This document shows positions 48,222 to 57,389 of a stretch of 64,000 nucleotides of DNA, piece by piece. Position 1 is the first letter of the stretch. Each line of letters begins with the position of its first letter. The position numbers and the translations under genes are program-made. The stretch covers positions 1 through 64,000 of the forward strand of contig JAGSHN010000023.1 in NCBI GenBank assembly GCA_029855935.1. Direction: 5' to 3'. Source of the stretch: Candidatus Thorarchaeota archaeon (GTDB taxonomy: Archaea; Asgardarchaeota; Thorarchaeia; Thorarchaeales; Thorarchaeaceae). Under the pieces are notes generated by a model. That model was not told the DNA's origin. It was given only the letters and a program-made list of their open reading frames with translations, and did no database searches.

Positions 48222-50221
48222 GGTTGAAAGAGCTCAACATCATCCGATATGGACCCGTGAGGGACCGCAGGCTCACGTTTGAGGAGAGCGTCAATCTCAT
48301 CTACGGCCCGAACGAGTCCGGCAAGACACTCTCAATAGATGCCCTGATCAAGCTCCTCCTTGGACGGGAGAGAATCCAGAGATGGGACATCGACCGTGTC
48401 GAGTCAAAGCCCAACGGGTACGCAATCATAGAGATTGGGGGCGAAGAAATAGAGCTCACCGGCTCCAAGTCATTGATTGACGTAATCGAGATGGATGACA
48501 CCGAACTTGCAGTAGACGACCTGAGAAACGTGTTCATCATTCGAGACTCGGACCTTCGAACTCACGATTCCCCCAGGTATTTCGAAACGCTTGTGGATCG
48601 GGTATCGGGAGCACGACTTGCGGAGATCGAGAAGATAATAGAAGAACTCGAGAGAGAGGGACGCATAACACCGAAAGGTCAACTCACGGATCGTCAAGAC
48701 ACGGGAAAGCTCGCAACTCGTGTCCGAGATGCCCGCAAACTGTTGAACGCGATTGAGGAGTTTTTCCAAAGACCGGAAACGCATGAATATGAGGAATTGG
48801 AATGGGAGTTTGTCAGGAAAAAGACCCGACTAGAAATCTTGAAACAACACTGGGAGCGACTTGAGCAAGCCAAAGAGCTGTACGAAGCTGTTGAGATTCG
48901 AAACAGTATCAGTGTCATTGAGGGACTCTTGAAGGAACGACAGCGATACGACAGGAGCCAAATCAGCAATCTAAGGACAAAGGCAGAACAGGCTAGGGCT
49001 GAGTGTGAGTTCATTGAGGCGAGCAAAGAAAAGATTGAATTCTTGTCCAGAACGGTACTCGTCTTTGCATTTCTGTCGATGATTGCCCTGGTTCTGGCAG
49101 TGCTTGTGAATCCGTTGGCTCTAGCAGGTCTAGTTGTGTTCGCAGTCCTGACAACGCTTCACGTGGGAAGAATTCTGTCAATCAAGGACGACGAAGCCAA
49201 GTTTAGGTCCAAGGCTCACACTCTTCTGATGGAGGCTAGGGCTGTTGGTATCAAATGCGATGACGTGGATGCACTATGCGAGAAACTCCGAAGCGTCTTG
49301 GACCGCGCGGACGAGGTCCATAACAAACTGATAGGACATTGGTCGGTCTTGGCAGACAAGTTCAACTTGCCAATGGATGCAAACCCCGAGGACCATCTCC
49401 CTTCGATAAGAAACGATATCGAAATGAGACTCATGGCACACAAAGGTATTGATGCTGACAACTTCGATTCAGAAGAGTACGAGAGAGTTAGGCAAGAAAT
49501 GCGCGAACTCGGCGAAGAGATTGAGGGATATGAGAAGAAACTTGAGTACTACCGGGATAAGCTTCAGGAATTTGAGCGCACAACGAACCATGTACTAAGA
49601 GCTGATTTTTCCGGCAGTGATGGGGGCTTGGAAATAGGCTCTCTTGAAGCACTGAGGGCAGCTCGGTCGAAACTAGAAGAGTTCATAGATCGGGTCGAGA
49701 CCCGTGCCGATACCGCTAGAGAGGCAATCAAGATACTCAAGGAGGTGCGCAATGAAGAGAGAAGCTCAATAGGCAATCTCTTCAAACCCGATGGACCTGC
49801 AACCCGCACCTTCGCAAGAATCACGAAGGGGGCGTATTCGGAGGTGCTGGTGAACAGGGACGGGTCAGCAATCCACGTCCGTCGGGCCGGAGGAGAGCTC
49901 ATTCCCCTTGAGAAGCTGAGCAGGGGAGCAACCGACCAGCTCTATCTGTCAGTACGGATTACGCTTGCGAAAGAGATTCTGGGAGAAGAGCCGGGGTTCT
50001 TCGTCATGGATGATCCCTTCTTGGCCTCAGATATGGGTAGGCTACGTGAGCAGGTAAGCATATTGAAGGAGCTGGCCCAAGAGGGATGGCAGATCATCTA
50101 CTTCACCTCCAAGGAGGAAGTGGTGACCGCGTTCAGGGAGATGGTGGGCGTTAAAGCGAAGTCATTGAATACGCTTCAGGGCCTGATACCGCCAGAGGAA
50201 GTTTCCCAAGCGGAGCCGTGA
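48218..50221 (+). CDS. YhaN/Rad50-like ATPase with membrane hairpin
   Basis: 667 residues. Walker A GPNESGKT (about 29-36), a long coiled coil broken by two adjacent hydrophobic helices (TVLVFAFLSMIALVLAVLV and LALAGLVVFAVLTTL, about 277-315), then a second coiled coil, the signature LSRGATDQLYLSVR (about 567) and Walker B FFVMDDPF (about 594). Rad50/SbcC has a zinc hook at the coil tip; here the tip is replaced by a membrane hairpin, as in Bacillus YhaN. The DNA-processing head would be held at the membrane. It partners the overlapping phosphoesterase. Confidence 0.9.
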   Translation: MRLKELNIIRYGPVRDRRLTFEESVNLIYGPNESGKTLSIDALIKLLLGRERIQRWDIDRVESKPNGYAIIEIGGEEIELTGSKSLIDVIEMDDTELAVDDLRNVFIIRDSDLRTHDSPRYFETLVDRVSGARLAEIEKIIEELEREGRITPKGQLTDRQDTGKLATRVRDARKLLNAIEEFFQRPETHEYEELEWEFVRKKTRLEILKQHWERLEQAKELYEAVEIRNSISVIEGLLKERQRYDRSQISNLRTKAEQARAECEFIEASKEKIEFLSRTVLVFAFLSMIALVLAVLVNPLALAGLVVFAVLTTLHVGRILSIKDDEAKFRSKAHTLLMEARAVGIKCDDVDALCEKLRSVLDRADEVHNKLIGHWSVLADKFNLPMDANPEDHLPSIRNDIEMRLMAHKGIDADNFDSEEYERVRQEMRELGEEIEGYEKKLEYYRDKLQEFERTTNHVLRADFSGSDGGLEIGSLEALRAARSKLEEFIDRVETRADTAREAIKILKEVRNEERSSIGNLFKPDGPATRTFARITKGAYSEVLVNRDGSAIHVRRAGGELIPLEKLSRGATDQLYLSVRITLAKEILGEEPGFFVMDDPFLASDMGRLREQVSILKELAQEGWQIIYFTSKEEVVTAFREMVGVKAKSLNTLQGLIPPEEVSQAEP

Positions 50222-50405
50222 CATCTCGGCAATGCGATGCGAAGCGAAGGGGCTGTGCCGAACAAGGCTGCAGAGCGTTCAGCCAGTAGGCGAATGAAAG
50301 CAGTCCAATACCTGGGCCTGCCCGAATGCGTGTCCGGTAAGGCGGAACAGGGGCTAGCACAAGTTCCAGTCAGCGCTGACGCGTCGCCTGAACCAAACGC
50401 TCCCA

Positions 50406-51164
50406 CTACTCGTATATCTCCGAGATACTCGCAATCTCTCTCATCAGAAGCGTGATCTCGTCTAATAGCTCTTCACCCTCGTCGGGGTCCTGGGTCCGTA
50501 TGAGCTTGTCCTCATACATCCGGATAAGTCGCACCAGCTTCCTGTATCGCGGTAGAGGGAACTGTTCGGGGATCTCACCGAAGATGTAGCCCCGTTGTGG
50601 GGACAGATGTTCCTCGGCCGCTATATTTGCAATTTGAGTGATGGGAACCCAGATCTCCGCCAGAGTCCCGTCGTCATCTTCACTCGCCTTAAAGTAGGCC
50701 CCAATCTCGACGTCGTACTCGCCAAGGGTGCCTCGCAGTATGCTATCTGCGCGGACGTATCTCCATCCTCTTGCCCGTTTCTTCTTTCGGAGGGCAACAA
50801 CTATCTCAACCTCACCGTCCTCACGGTTTTCGCGAATGTACTCGCGGTCATCCTCACTGAGGCGGCAGGTCGGCGGTATTCCCCCAAAGTCGGTGTGAGA
50901 ATGAAACTCGCCGACTATGAAGTCCCAAGACAGAAACGCCAAGACCTCCTCAATACGGGCATATCTGCGGAAATTCGGCTCCACTGATGTGTATCGTCGC
51001 TCGGAGGACTGGAGAGCCACAACTGAGTTGACCACAACTTTGCCCGCCGAACCGAAGATGTCGCCCATCAATACACCTGTACATTCGCGCTTGTAGACCT
51101 CAATCGCATACCCGAGCATCTGTGCAAAGGCAGGTGCCCGGACGAAGACTGTTTCAATCTCCAA
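50406..51164 (-). CDS. JAMM/MPN metalloprotease-like protein
   Basis: 252 residues. ECTGVLMG is the JAMM glutamate motif and EFHSHTDFGGIPPTCRLSED continues to D, giving H-x-H...S-x-x-D. The spacer between the second His and Ser is about 12 residues instead of the usual 7, so the insertion near the active site is larger. Family members remove ubiquitin-like proteins or act in CBASS as Cap3. The C-terminal 110 residues are a helical extension. TTG 51164 is the likely start. It converges with the Rad50-like gene. No ubiquitin-like, E1 or E2 gene is visible nearby. Confidence 0.78.
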   Translation of the reverse strand: MEIETVFVRAPAFAQMLGYAIEVYKRECTGVLMGDIFGSAGKVVVNSVVALQSSERRYTSVEPNFRRYARIEEVLAFLSWDFIVGEFHSHTDFGGIPPTCRLSEDDREYIRENREDGEVEIVVALRKKKRARGWRYVRADSILRGTLGEYDVEIGAYFKASEDDDGTLAEIWVPITQIANIAAEEHLSPQRGYIFGEIPEQFPLPRYRKLVRLIRMYEDKLIRTQDPDEGEELLDEITLLMREIASISEIYE

Positions 51165-51687
51165 TAGGTACTTTCACCCTGTTCCCTTTCCACGGAGTTC
51201 TTGTTTCCCCGCACTAAAGACTTGCGCTGGGTATTTGACAAGCTGCTCCAAGGTCCCTAAGCAATGTGGCCCAATCTCAAACGCCAAACCAGACTCTCGG
51301 AGGGTGCTCGGTCATTTGTTTCAGTGATCGACCCCAAGAGTGTGAACAGGCCGGCACTGAGGATGACTGGAGAACTGCGTGATGTATACTCAGTGAGGCA
51401 GGTTAGGCGCCAAGCCTCTCTCGATAGGCCAAGAGTGGCGACAAGCTTGGCGGGTCAGATGTGATTTCGGGCAGGCTGAATCTGCCAGTACACTAGCCTG
51501 GGCAGGAAGAAACTGAGCATCGGGGCAATGAAGGCGCTGGTACACCCGGAGCTTACACAGTCCCTTGGCGGCGTCCCCTCTGAACAGGCATTCATCGGGC
51601 TTTCAGCGGCATATGAGCACAGCATCCGCGTGACGACTCGTCGAACTGCGCTGAGAGAGAACTGGCATCGCCCCTTGAGGAGAATCA
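51165..51687. other. Gene-poor region with diverged repeat copy
   Basis: No gene seen. It holds one copy of a diverged repeat (51294-51426) also found at 60119-60269. Confidence 0.45.
51294..51426 (+). repeat. Diverged repeat, copy A
   Basis: AGAACTGCGTGATGTATACT and the following GCCAAGCCTCTCTCGATA resemble AGAACTGTGTGATATGCACT and GCCAGACCTCTCTGGACA at 60119-60269. The upstream 70 bases also align with gaps. It is probably a remnant of a shared gene or element. Confidence 0.45.
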
Positions 51688-52215
51688 TCACAAGAATTTT
51701 CTCACGAAGTACCTGAAAGATTCACTTCTACGTTGTGCAAGCGAGGGGTCGAATCTCTCGATGATTCTATTCATAAATACCGAACGCGGTATCGACTGCG
51801 GTATTATGATATTGAACCACTGTTTTGTGACACGTGGCGGAATCGCGAGCCTCCTGACACCAGCAATCTGCCGAAGAATTTCTCTCTCAATTCCCGCGAC
51901 ATACCACGCCTCTATCTCGGGTATGACAACTACTATGCGCTGCTCGTCCCCAATCCCATATCGTCCGGCTATTTGGTTTCTCAGTGCCGTCACACAGGGA
52001 TAGCGATCCAGATCCCGAACAAGGACATACTCAGTACTCTTCCGTTCCAAGGTATGAATGAATTTCCGAATTTTCCTTTTCTCCATCTGAGCGTACTTGA
52101 CGATTTGAACACGATCATAGTGTTTCTCAAGACGTGAACAAAGGATTCTCCTGAAGAAGCGTTCGTCGTCATCCCCTTCGACGAAGACATAGAAAGACGA
52201 CATTTCTTTCGACAC
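51688..52215 (-). CDS. TOPRIM/DUF4276-like effector
   Basis: 175 residues. VEGDDDERFFRRIL gives the TOPRIM glutamate and YVLVRDLDRYP the D-x-D pair, followed by VVVIPEIEAWYVAG, typical of DUF4276/DUF4435-like proteins. These small TOPRIM proteins act as nuclease effectors next to ABC-type ATPases. It begins only 2 nt after the ATPase gene. The GTG 52215 or ATG 52203 start is unclear. The pair has the same layout as PARIS (AriA-AriB), though the TOPRIM family may differ. Confidence 0.75.
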   Translation of the reverse strand: MSKEMSSFYVFVEGDDDERFFRRILCSRLEKHYDRVQIVKYAQMEKRKIRKFIHTLERKSTEYVLVRDLDRYPCVTALRNQIAGRYGIGDEQRIVVVIPEIEAWYVAGIEREILRQIAGVRRLAIPPRVTKQWFNIIIPQSIPRSVFMNRIIERFDPSLAQRRSESFRYFVRKFL

Positions 52216-52217
52216 CG

Positions 52218-53498
52218 CTACTGCAGAATGCCCTGCACGAATAGGTCATCCACACCGAGATCGTTCTCCAGAAACGCCATTACCTCCTCGTCATTTCTTG
52301 GACGCGTGACCTGCGAATATCCATCCTCGTCCCGCGTAACAAGGAGAAGGTTATCAATACCAGCGTGCTTGACCACTTCGGGGTTGTGCGTTGTAATTAT
52401 CACCTGTTTGTTCATTCGGCTCGAGACCTCTTTCATCATATTCACAATCTTCGAGATGAGTAGAGGGTGAATGTTTCGCTCGGGCTCCTCTATGATAACG
52501 AGAGGGTTCTTTTCGAAATACAATGCGATTACCAACGTTGTGACATTCACCGTACCATCTGAGATCAGAAAGGCTGGCAGGAACCGTTTCTGTGAATAGA
52601 TCTCTCTGATGCTGGCGAGAAGCGATTTGTCCGGAAGTCTCTCTACCGTGAAGTCCTCTACGAGTGGCAGGACATCCTTCACTAATGACGAGATCAGGTC
52701 CCGGTCTCGCTTATTATCCAAGATGCGCTTCAGAATCAGGGGCAGATTGCTACCGTCTGGCTCAAGCTCGGTCTTGCCAGTGACGGGAGTTGCACGTTTC
52801 ATAAGTCGCGGATCAAAATCGTAGATAGAGATGTTACGCAGATAGTGTGCCAAGCTCGAATAGAACGGTGAAAGAAGGACTGGATCTTCAATGGAGAGTC
52901 TTCGTGGGCGCGGACGGGCAGCATATCTCATATCTCGCGCTAGAGACAGGTAGAAGAAGCGTTCTATGCGTGTGTCCGAGAGGGAATCAGACATTTCCAT
53001 CGTCACTCTGCGACCATCATTGATAGTAGTGATAGTGCCTTTGCGAACTTCTCCACGGAGCGCATCACCACCGTTCGGCCGGCGAGTCCCGTATTCACAC
53101 ACTGCCGTGAGTTTGTCCGACACTCCCGAGTAGTCCAGTTTGCGTTTGTAGAACCTGATTGAGAGTTCGTAATCGTACCGACTGACGGAGAGATAGGCAT
53201 CTCGAGATATCCGCAAGATGTCTCTTGCTTCGAGTGAGAGTTGGATGGACAGGTCACGCAAAGAACCTATGGCAAGATTGCGTAAGTAGGCCACTCCACC
53301 TTGCATCGAAATAGCGTTCTCCAACCCCATCGTGGTGATATCCTTGAGGAACCGGAACAGGGCGATAAGATTGGATTTTCCTGAGGCGTTCGGTCCGACT
53401 ATCACGTTGAAGTCGCCCAACTCAATCTCCGTTTCATTGAAGGTCCTGAAATTGCTCACCCTTATTCTTCGGATCCTCGTTGTGTCCTTCGGTCGCAT
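52218..53498 (-). CDS. AAA_21-type ATPase, PARIS AriA-like layout
   Basis: About 426 residues. IRVSNFRTFNETEIELGDFN leads to Walker A GPNASGKS (about residue 33). Near the C-terminus LVIIEEPERNIHP is Walker B and VIITTHNPEVV the H-loop. ATG 53498 follows GGGAGG at normal spacing; the frame up to 53516 lies in that site. It is directly followed by the TOPRIM gene. In known systems such an ATPase holds the TOPRIM effector inactive until phage is sensed. Confidence 0.87.
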   Translation of the reverse strand: MRPKDTTRIRRIRVSNFRTFNETEIELGDFNVIVGPNASGKSNLIALFRFLKDITTMGLENAISMQGGVAYLRNLAIGSLRDLSIQLSLEARDILRISRDAYLSVSRYDYELSIRFYKRKLDYSGVSDKLTAVCEYGTRRPNGGDALRGEVRKGTITTINDGRRVTMEMSDSLSDTRIERFFYLSLARDMRYAARPRPRRLSIEDPVLLSPFYSSLAHYLRNISIYDFDPRLMKRATPVTGKTELEPDGSNLPLILKRILDNKRDRDLISSLVKDVLPLVEDFTVERLPDKSLLASIREIYSQKRFLPAFLISDGTVNVTTLVIALYFEKNPLVIIEEPERNIHPLLISKIVNMMKEVSSRMNKQVIITTHNPEVVKHAGIDNLLLVTRDEDGYSQVTRPRNDEEVMAFLENDLGVDDLFVQGILQ

Positions 53499-53937
53499 AG
53501 GTTGGGAACCTCCCAACTTGTTTCGGAGAATTTGGCGCGTGTTGAGGTACTATCTCGGGAACGTATAAGGATTTGGAATGAACTGCTGGCTGAACTGCGG
53601 AGCTGGTTCGCCAGTCCTATGGATGCTTCGAACTGGCCTGTGCTTGCGCCAGCGAATCGGGGAAACGCCCTCCAAGACAACGCCCACCCTGTAGCGTGCT
53701 GTCGTTTCTCAGTTTCTGAGAGTTGGCTCCTTCGAATTCTTGTCCTCTACTACCTCCAGCAATGTGATGTGCTACTGTCTATGGTGTCGACTCCGCTGGC
53801 ATGCGCCAACACTCGCGGGAGAGGGCTTGTCCGGCGGAAACAGAGGATGCCCCAGGGGATTGTCCTGTTGGAACAGCAGCTGCGCTGGGCTCAGCTCTCA
53901 AATGATTCTAGAGTCGGCAGCCGATAGGCATATGCTG
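53499..53937. other. Region upstream of truncated helicase-nuclease
   Basis: A UvrD-type helicase should lie here if 53968-54981 is its C-terminus, but I see no helicase motifs I-V in any frame. Plus-strand frames are weak. Confidence 0.4.
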
Positions 53938-54981
53938 CCCGTTGGTGGAAGATAGCACTCGAGGAGCTTGAAGTATACAGCCGAAGACGAGGAGAGGAAT
54001 CGCACCTACTATGTCGCGTTGAACAAATCGCGCAATGATCTATTCCACCCGTACAACAACAAGGGCGGAGGCACACTGGAGTGGGACAACGATTTCAGGG
54101 ACAGGGTTCGCGAGGCCAAGGCCTTGCGGAGGACCAATGGATTGATTGAAGAGTTGGATTCGCCACCCAAGGCCCGGAAGTCGCTACCCACAAGGTCATT
54201 GAGGGTGATATACCGTCGGGACCCTGTCTTGGAGTCGATCGCGAGCAGATTCCTGCCCCGAGTCATCGATGCCACTCATATCTACGGTCTTCTGTTGTGT
54301 CCGCGCCGACACCAGTACGGTACACTGATGGGCGCAGCCGGGATGAAGTGCGACGAGGTTGAACGCAGCGAGTTCTCGCCGGCCTTCGGCTCTGTCCTAC
54401 ACAGTATGATCGCAGAGTTTGACTATGCCACGGGCTCCACTGAGAGCGCTCTCACCGTGCTCCATCAGGCTGAGTTCCTCACCGGCCCCGACAAGAAGAG
54501 GCTCCAGAATGCGATCACCTCGTACTCGGAGTTCACAGAAGAGATAGGTCTGAGGTCATCAGAGGGAGATCGAGTGTTGTCAGAGAGGGAGATCTACGGA
54601 ACCATAGATGTGGACGGGCAAGTCATCGAGCTCCGCGGGGTCATCGACATAGCAGTTGTCCGATCCGACGGTAAGATCGACGTCTACGACGTCAAGACCA
54701 ACTATCTGCCCCCTAGTGGCACTTCTGAAGAGAGGCTCAAGCGTGAGTTCCTGCGGAAACACCACGAACGTCAGCTCCTGACATACAAGTCAATGCTCGA
54801 ACAACAGGGACACACTGTTGAAGGTGTCTACGTTGTGGCTGTATCAAAGAAGAGTGCAACCCAAGTCAAGTGGAACCTAGTTCAAGTTGACGATGCAGAC
54901 TGGTCATTGCAAGAACTTTGTGAGATGCTGCCGATAACGGTCGAAGAAGAGGGACTCAGAAAGACTGAGAACAAGTACTGA
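53938..54981 (+). pseudogene. Truncated UvrD helicase-RecB nuclease C-terminus
   Basis: The open frame from TTG 53968 starts TAEDEERNRTYYVALNKSR, which is motif VI of UvrD/AddA helicases. Just upstream, in another frame, RWWKIALEELEVY fits the sequence expected before it, implying a one-base shift near 53980. The rest is a RecB-type nuclease: LLCPRRHQYG, FGSVLHSMIAEF, GVIDIAVV, DVYDVKT and QLLTYKSML cover its GxxxH, D, D-x-K and QxxxY motifs. The helicase body of several hundred residues is missing. The nuclease domain (337 codons) may still be expressed as a Cas4/RecB-like protein. Confidence 0.65.
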
Positions 54982-55474
54982 AGGATCTGTGAGTTCAGAG
55001 GAATGTGCAACTAGGCGGAACAACGTCACCAAGACTGACGCTCTCGCTGACTCTCTCGACGACCATAGTATCTGCAACATTTCGCCAGCCTGGCCTCTCT
55101 ACGAGCAGGCCGCCTTTCCCAGTGGGGTGCGGTTTTGAAGAGTCGAAACGGCGTGTTCCTCCCCAGAATAGGAGGAGGTTCCACGGAGAGACCAATGGGA
55201 CGCGCAGTAGATATGTGGCCATAGTCACGCGGCCTCGTTTGATGCTCCAACGGAGGCAGAAGGCTGCACAGCCCCCTCGCAGGCTTGCATCTGGCTGCAC
55301 CAGTATCGCGTTATGTCGACATCGGGTACAGATTGGCTTGCTATGCCACATCGCCCGGTAGAGTTACGGTAACGGTTCTCCCTGACAGCTAGCTCGAATC
55401 GGCCGAGCGAGGCCCTAAAATAGCATGATGTTTCAGTATCGTCATGTCGGCAAAGTACAGAGGGGTTTGAGATT
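54982..55474. other. Intergenic region
   Basis: No gene seen. A TATA-like element at 55415-55423 serves the next gene. Confidence 0.5.
55415..55423 (+). promoter_or_regulatory. TATA-like box for 55475-55918
   Basis: CTAAAATAG lies 52 nt upstream of ATG 55475, the same distance as the other TATA candidates in the window. Confidence 0.35.
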
Positions 55475-55918
55475 ATGGAACACTACACGGTACTGTGGAG
55501 AGGGCCCTTCACGTATGATGAGGTCATTGAGGAGGAGGGCTACGACGACGATGAGGACCTCTATGCCATCGCACACATACCACCAAGACGTGGTCCAAGA
55601 ACGCTCTACGTGGGACATTCGTTCCGCCAGTATGTTGCGGACAGGTTGAAACAGCAGCCAGCGATCGATGCCATCTACGAGAAATATGGTGAGAGATCGG
55701 TTCGGTACTATCTTGGAAGAATCAAACTGAAACCTGGACAGCGCAGATCTGAGAAGCGTGTTGCAGATATCGAGGCTGCAATAATCTGCAACCACGGCGA
55801 CGAATTGGAGTTCAACTATGTGAATACTGTAACGTACTCGGGTCGGGACCTCTCAGTATCTCACAGGGGGTCGGTACCACCGCGCCTTAGGGACTTCAAG
55901 ACCAGCGACTGGGACTGA
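55475..55918 (+). CDS. GIY-YIG-like small nuclease
   Basis: 147 residues. LYAIAHIPP and RTLYVGHSFRQYVADRL match the paired GIY and YIG strands in relaxed form. Later RYYLGRIKL and the helix VADIEAAII supply a basic residue and the usual metal-binding Glu. GIY-YIG enzymes cut DNA in repair, homing or restriction. ATG 55475 has GAGGGG about 10 nt upstream. It stands alone inside the nuclease-rich block. The motif is degenerate (Gly of GIY replaced), so activity is uncertain. Confidence 0.6.
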   Translation: MEHYTVLWRGPFTYDEVIEEEGYDDDEDLYAIAHIPPRRGPRTLYVGHSFRQYVADRLKQQPAIDAIYEKYGERSVRYYLGRIKLKPGQRRSEKRVADIEAAIICNHGDELEFNYVNTVTYSGRDLSVSHRGSVPPRLRDFKTSDWD

Positions 55919-56009
55919 GGTGTGCAGTGGTGGCAATGCCGACGCCATCTCCATCCACGCCAAGGCCAGAACAAGAGATTAATACGGAGTGAAAGAACCT
56001 GCGAAACGA

Positions 56010-57389
56010 ATGAGATCTTCTATGCGCAGGGCTGCCTGTATCTCATTGGTCCTGGTTGTAGTCGTGGCATGGTACGGCGTCGTGATTCTTGGGGAGTACG
56101 ATTCCAACATCACAGAGACGACTTCTGACCTCAAGTTGCCCGCCCCAGTGATTACAATGTTCAAGAACGACAAGAGGTACGCACTGTTAGTGTCGTGGGA
56201 TGATGGTGTGAATGATATGGACTTCTCGTTCCTCGAAGACGAACTGGGCATCAAACACACCTCTTTCGTCGTGACTAGCAGAATAGCCGACAAGAAGTTC
56301 TGGGGCCTGGACATAATGTTCAGGGGCCACGATATCCAGTCTCACACAAGAGAGCACAAGGCAACCGGTCTCGCCAACCTCTCCTACTGTGAATATCTGA
56401 TCTCCCGGAGCATAGTCGACATCGAACGCACTTATGGATTCACGCCGATAGTCCTAGCATATCCGTACGGTTCAACAAATGCCATTACCAGTGAGATCGC
56501 ACTGAGATATGTCGACGTGGCGCGTGGTACGATACCGGAGGGGATTCTCAGACTGGGAACGTGGCCCATAAAGCACAGGGGCAACGCAAGACATTCCACC
56601 TTCGACCTCAACGGCCTCAGTTCGGAGAATATGGACAGACTAGCGGAGAGGTTCTACGAGATGACCAAGCTTGAGGGCAATCGCGCATTCAAGATCTACG
56701 GCCATACCGACCTAGCCACATTCAACCTGACCGAACGCGCTATGCTGTTTGATGAGCTGAAGAAGATCGCATTCCGAAACGACACGTGGTACGCCTCGTG
56801 GGGCGAGGCAATCGCATACGACATCCTGAGGACGAACACCACGATAGAGGATTTCTCATACGATGATAGCGAAGTGATGTTCAGAACGGTGACGAGCGCG
56901 AACGTCACCAGATACCCAGTTCAACTGACATACAGGGTGGAGATTCCAAAAGAGTGGGATTCGATAGTAGTCTACGATGACGGCAGAATCAGCAGCGACT
57001 TCACCCTGACCAATGGAACCCTGCTAATCAATTCAAAGCCAAGAAACCAGACAATAAGAATAGTGAGAACTCAAGACACTATGATTGACACCGAAGGGCC
57101 TGTGATAGGGGGAGTGACCATAGCAACGGGCACTGAGGGCCTGTTGATCACATTCGAGGTCACCGACGTCCTGGGCTTCGTCACCGACGTGAACATGACT
57201 GTCTCGGTTGGAAACAATACTTTCTTCTTCAATAGGATCGTGAACCCGATCTTCTGGGACAATAGCACGTACGGCCGGGCAATCTTCGCAGACGATATTC
57301 AGTCATCCGACGGGATTGACATAACGATCTGCGCCCAGGACAGCAGTGGAAATCTGTCTTCTCTCTCCTATCAATACCAAGGATGCTAA
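56010..57389 (+). CDS. Secreted polysaccharide deacetylase (NodB fold)
   Basis: An N-terminal signal-anchor (ISLVLVVVVAWYGVVIL) precedes a NodB domain with motif 1 VSWDDGVND (catalytic Asp pair) and motif 2 SHTREH (H-x-x-x-H zinc ligands); YPYGSTN may be motif 3. The C-terminal 170 residues are beta-rich and N-x-S/T-rich, like an accessory binding domain. It should remove acetyl or similar groups from extracellular glycans. ATG 56010 would be leaderless relative to GATTAATA at 55977-55984; GTG 55989 is in frame. It interrupts the nuclease block but is not obviously part of it. Confidence 0.82.
   Translation: MRSSMRRAACISLVLVVVVAWYGVVILGEYDSNITETTSDLKLPAPVITMFKNDKRYALLVSWDDGVNDMDFSFLEDELGIKHTSFVVTSRIADKKFWGLDIMFRGHDIQSHTREHKATGLANLSYCEYLISRSIVDIERTYGFTPIVLAYPYGSTNAITSEIALRYVDVARGTIPEGILRLGTWPIKHRGNARHSTFDLNGLSSENMDRLAERFYEMTKLEGNRAFKIYGHTDLATFNLTERAMLFDELKKIAFRNDTWYASWGEAIAYDILRTNTTIEDFSYDDSEVMFRTVTSANVTRYPVQLTYRVEIPKEWDSIVVYDDGRISSDFTLTNGTLLINSKPRNQTIRIVRTQDTMIDTEGPVIGGVTIATGTEGLLITFEVTDVLGFVTDVNMTVSVGNNTFFFNRIVNPIFWDNSTYGRAIFADDIQSSDGIDITICAQDSSGNLSSLSYQYQGC

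Noticed and set aside
45015-54981. Complete Gabija system (OLD protein plus UvrD helicase)
   Set aside because: The helicase is truncated, 7 kb away and separated by other genes on both strands.
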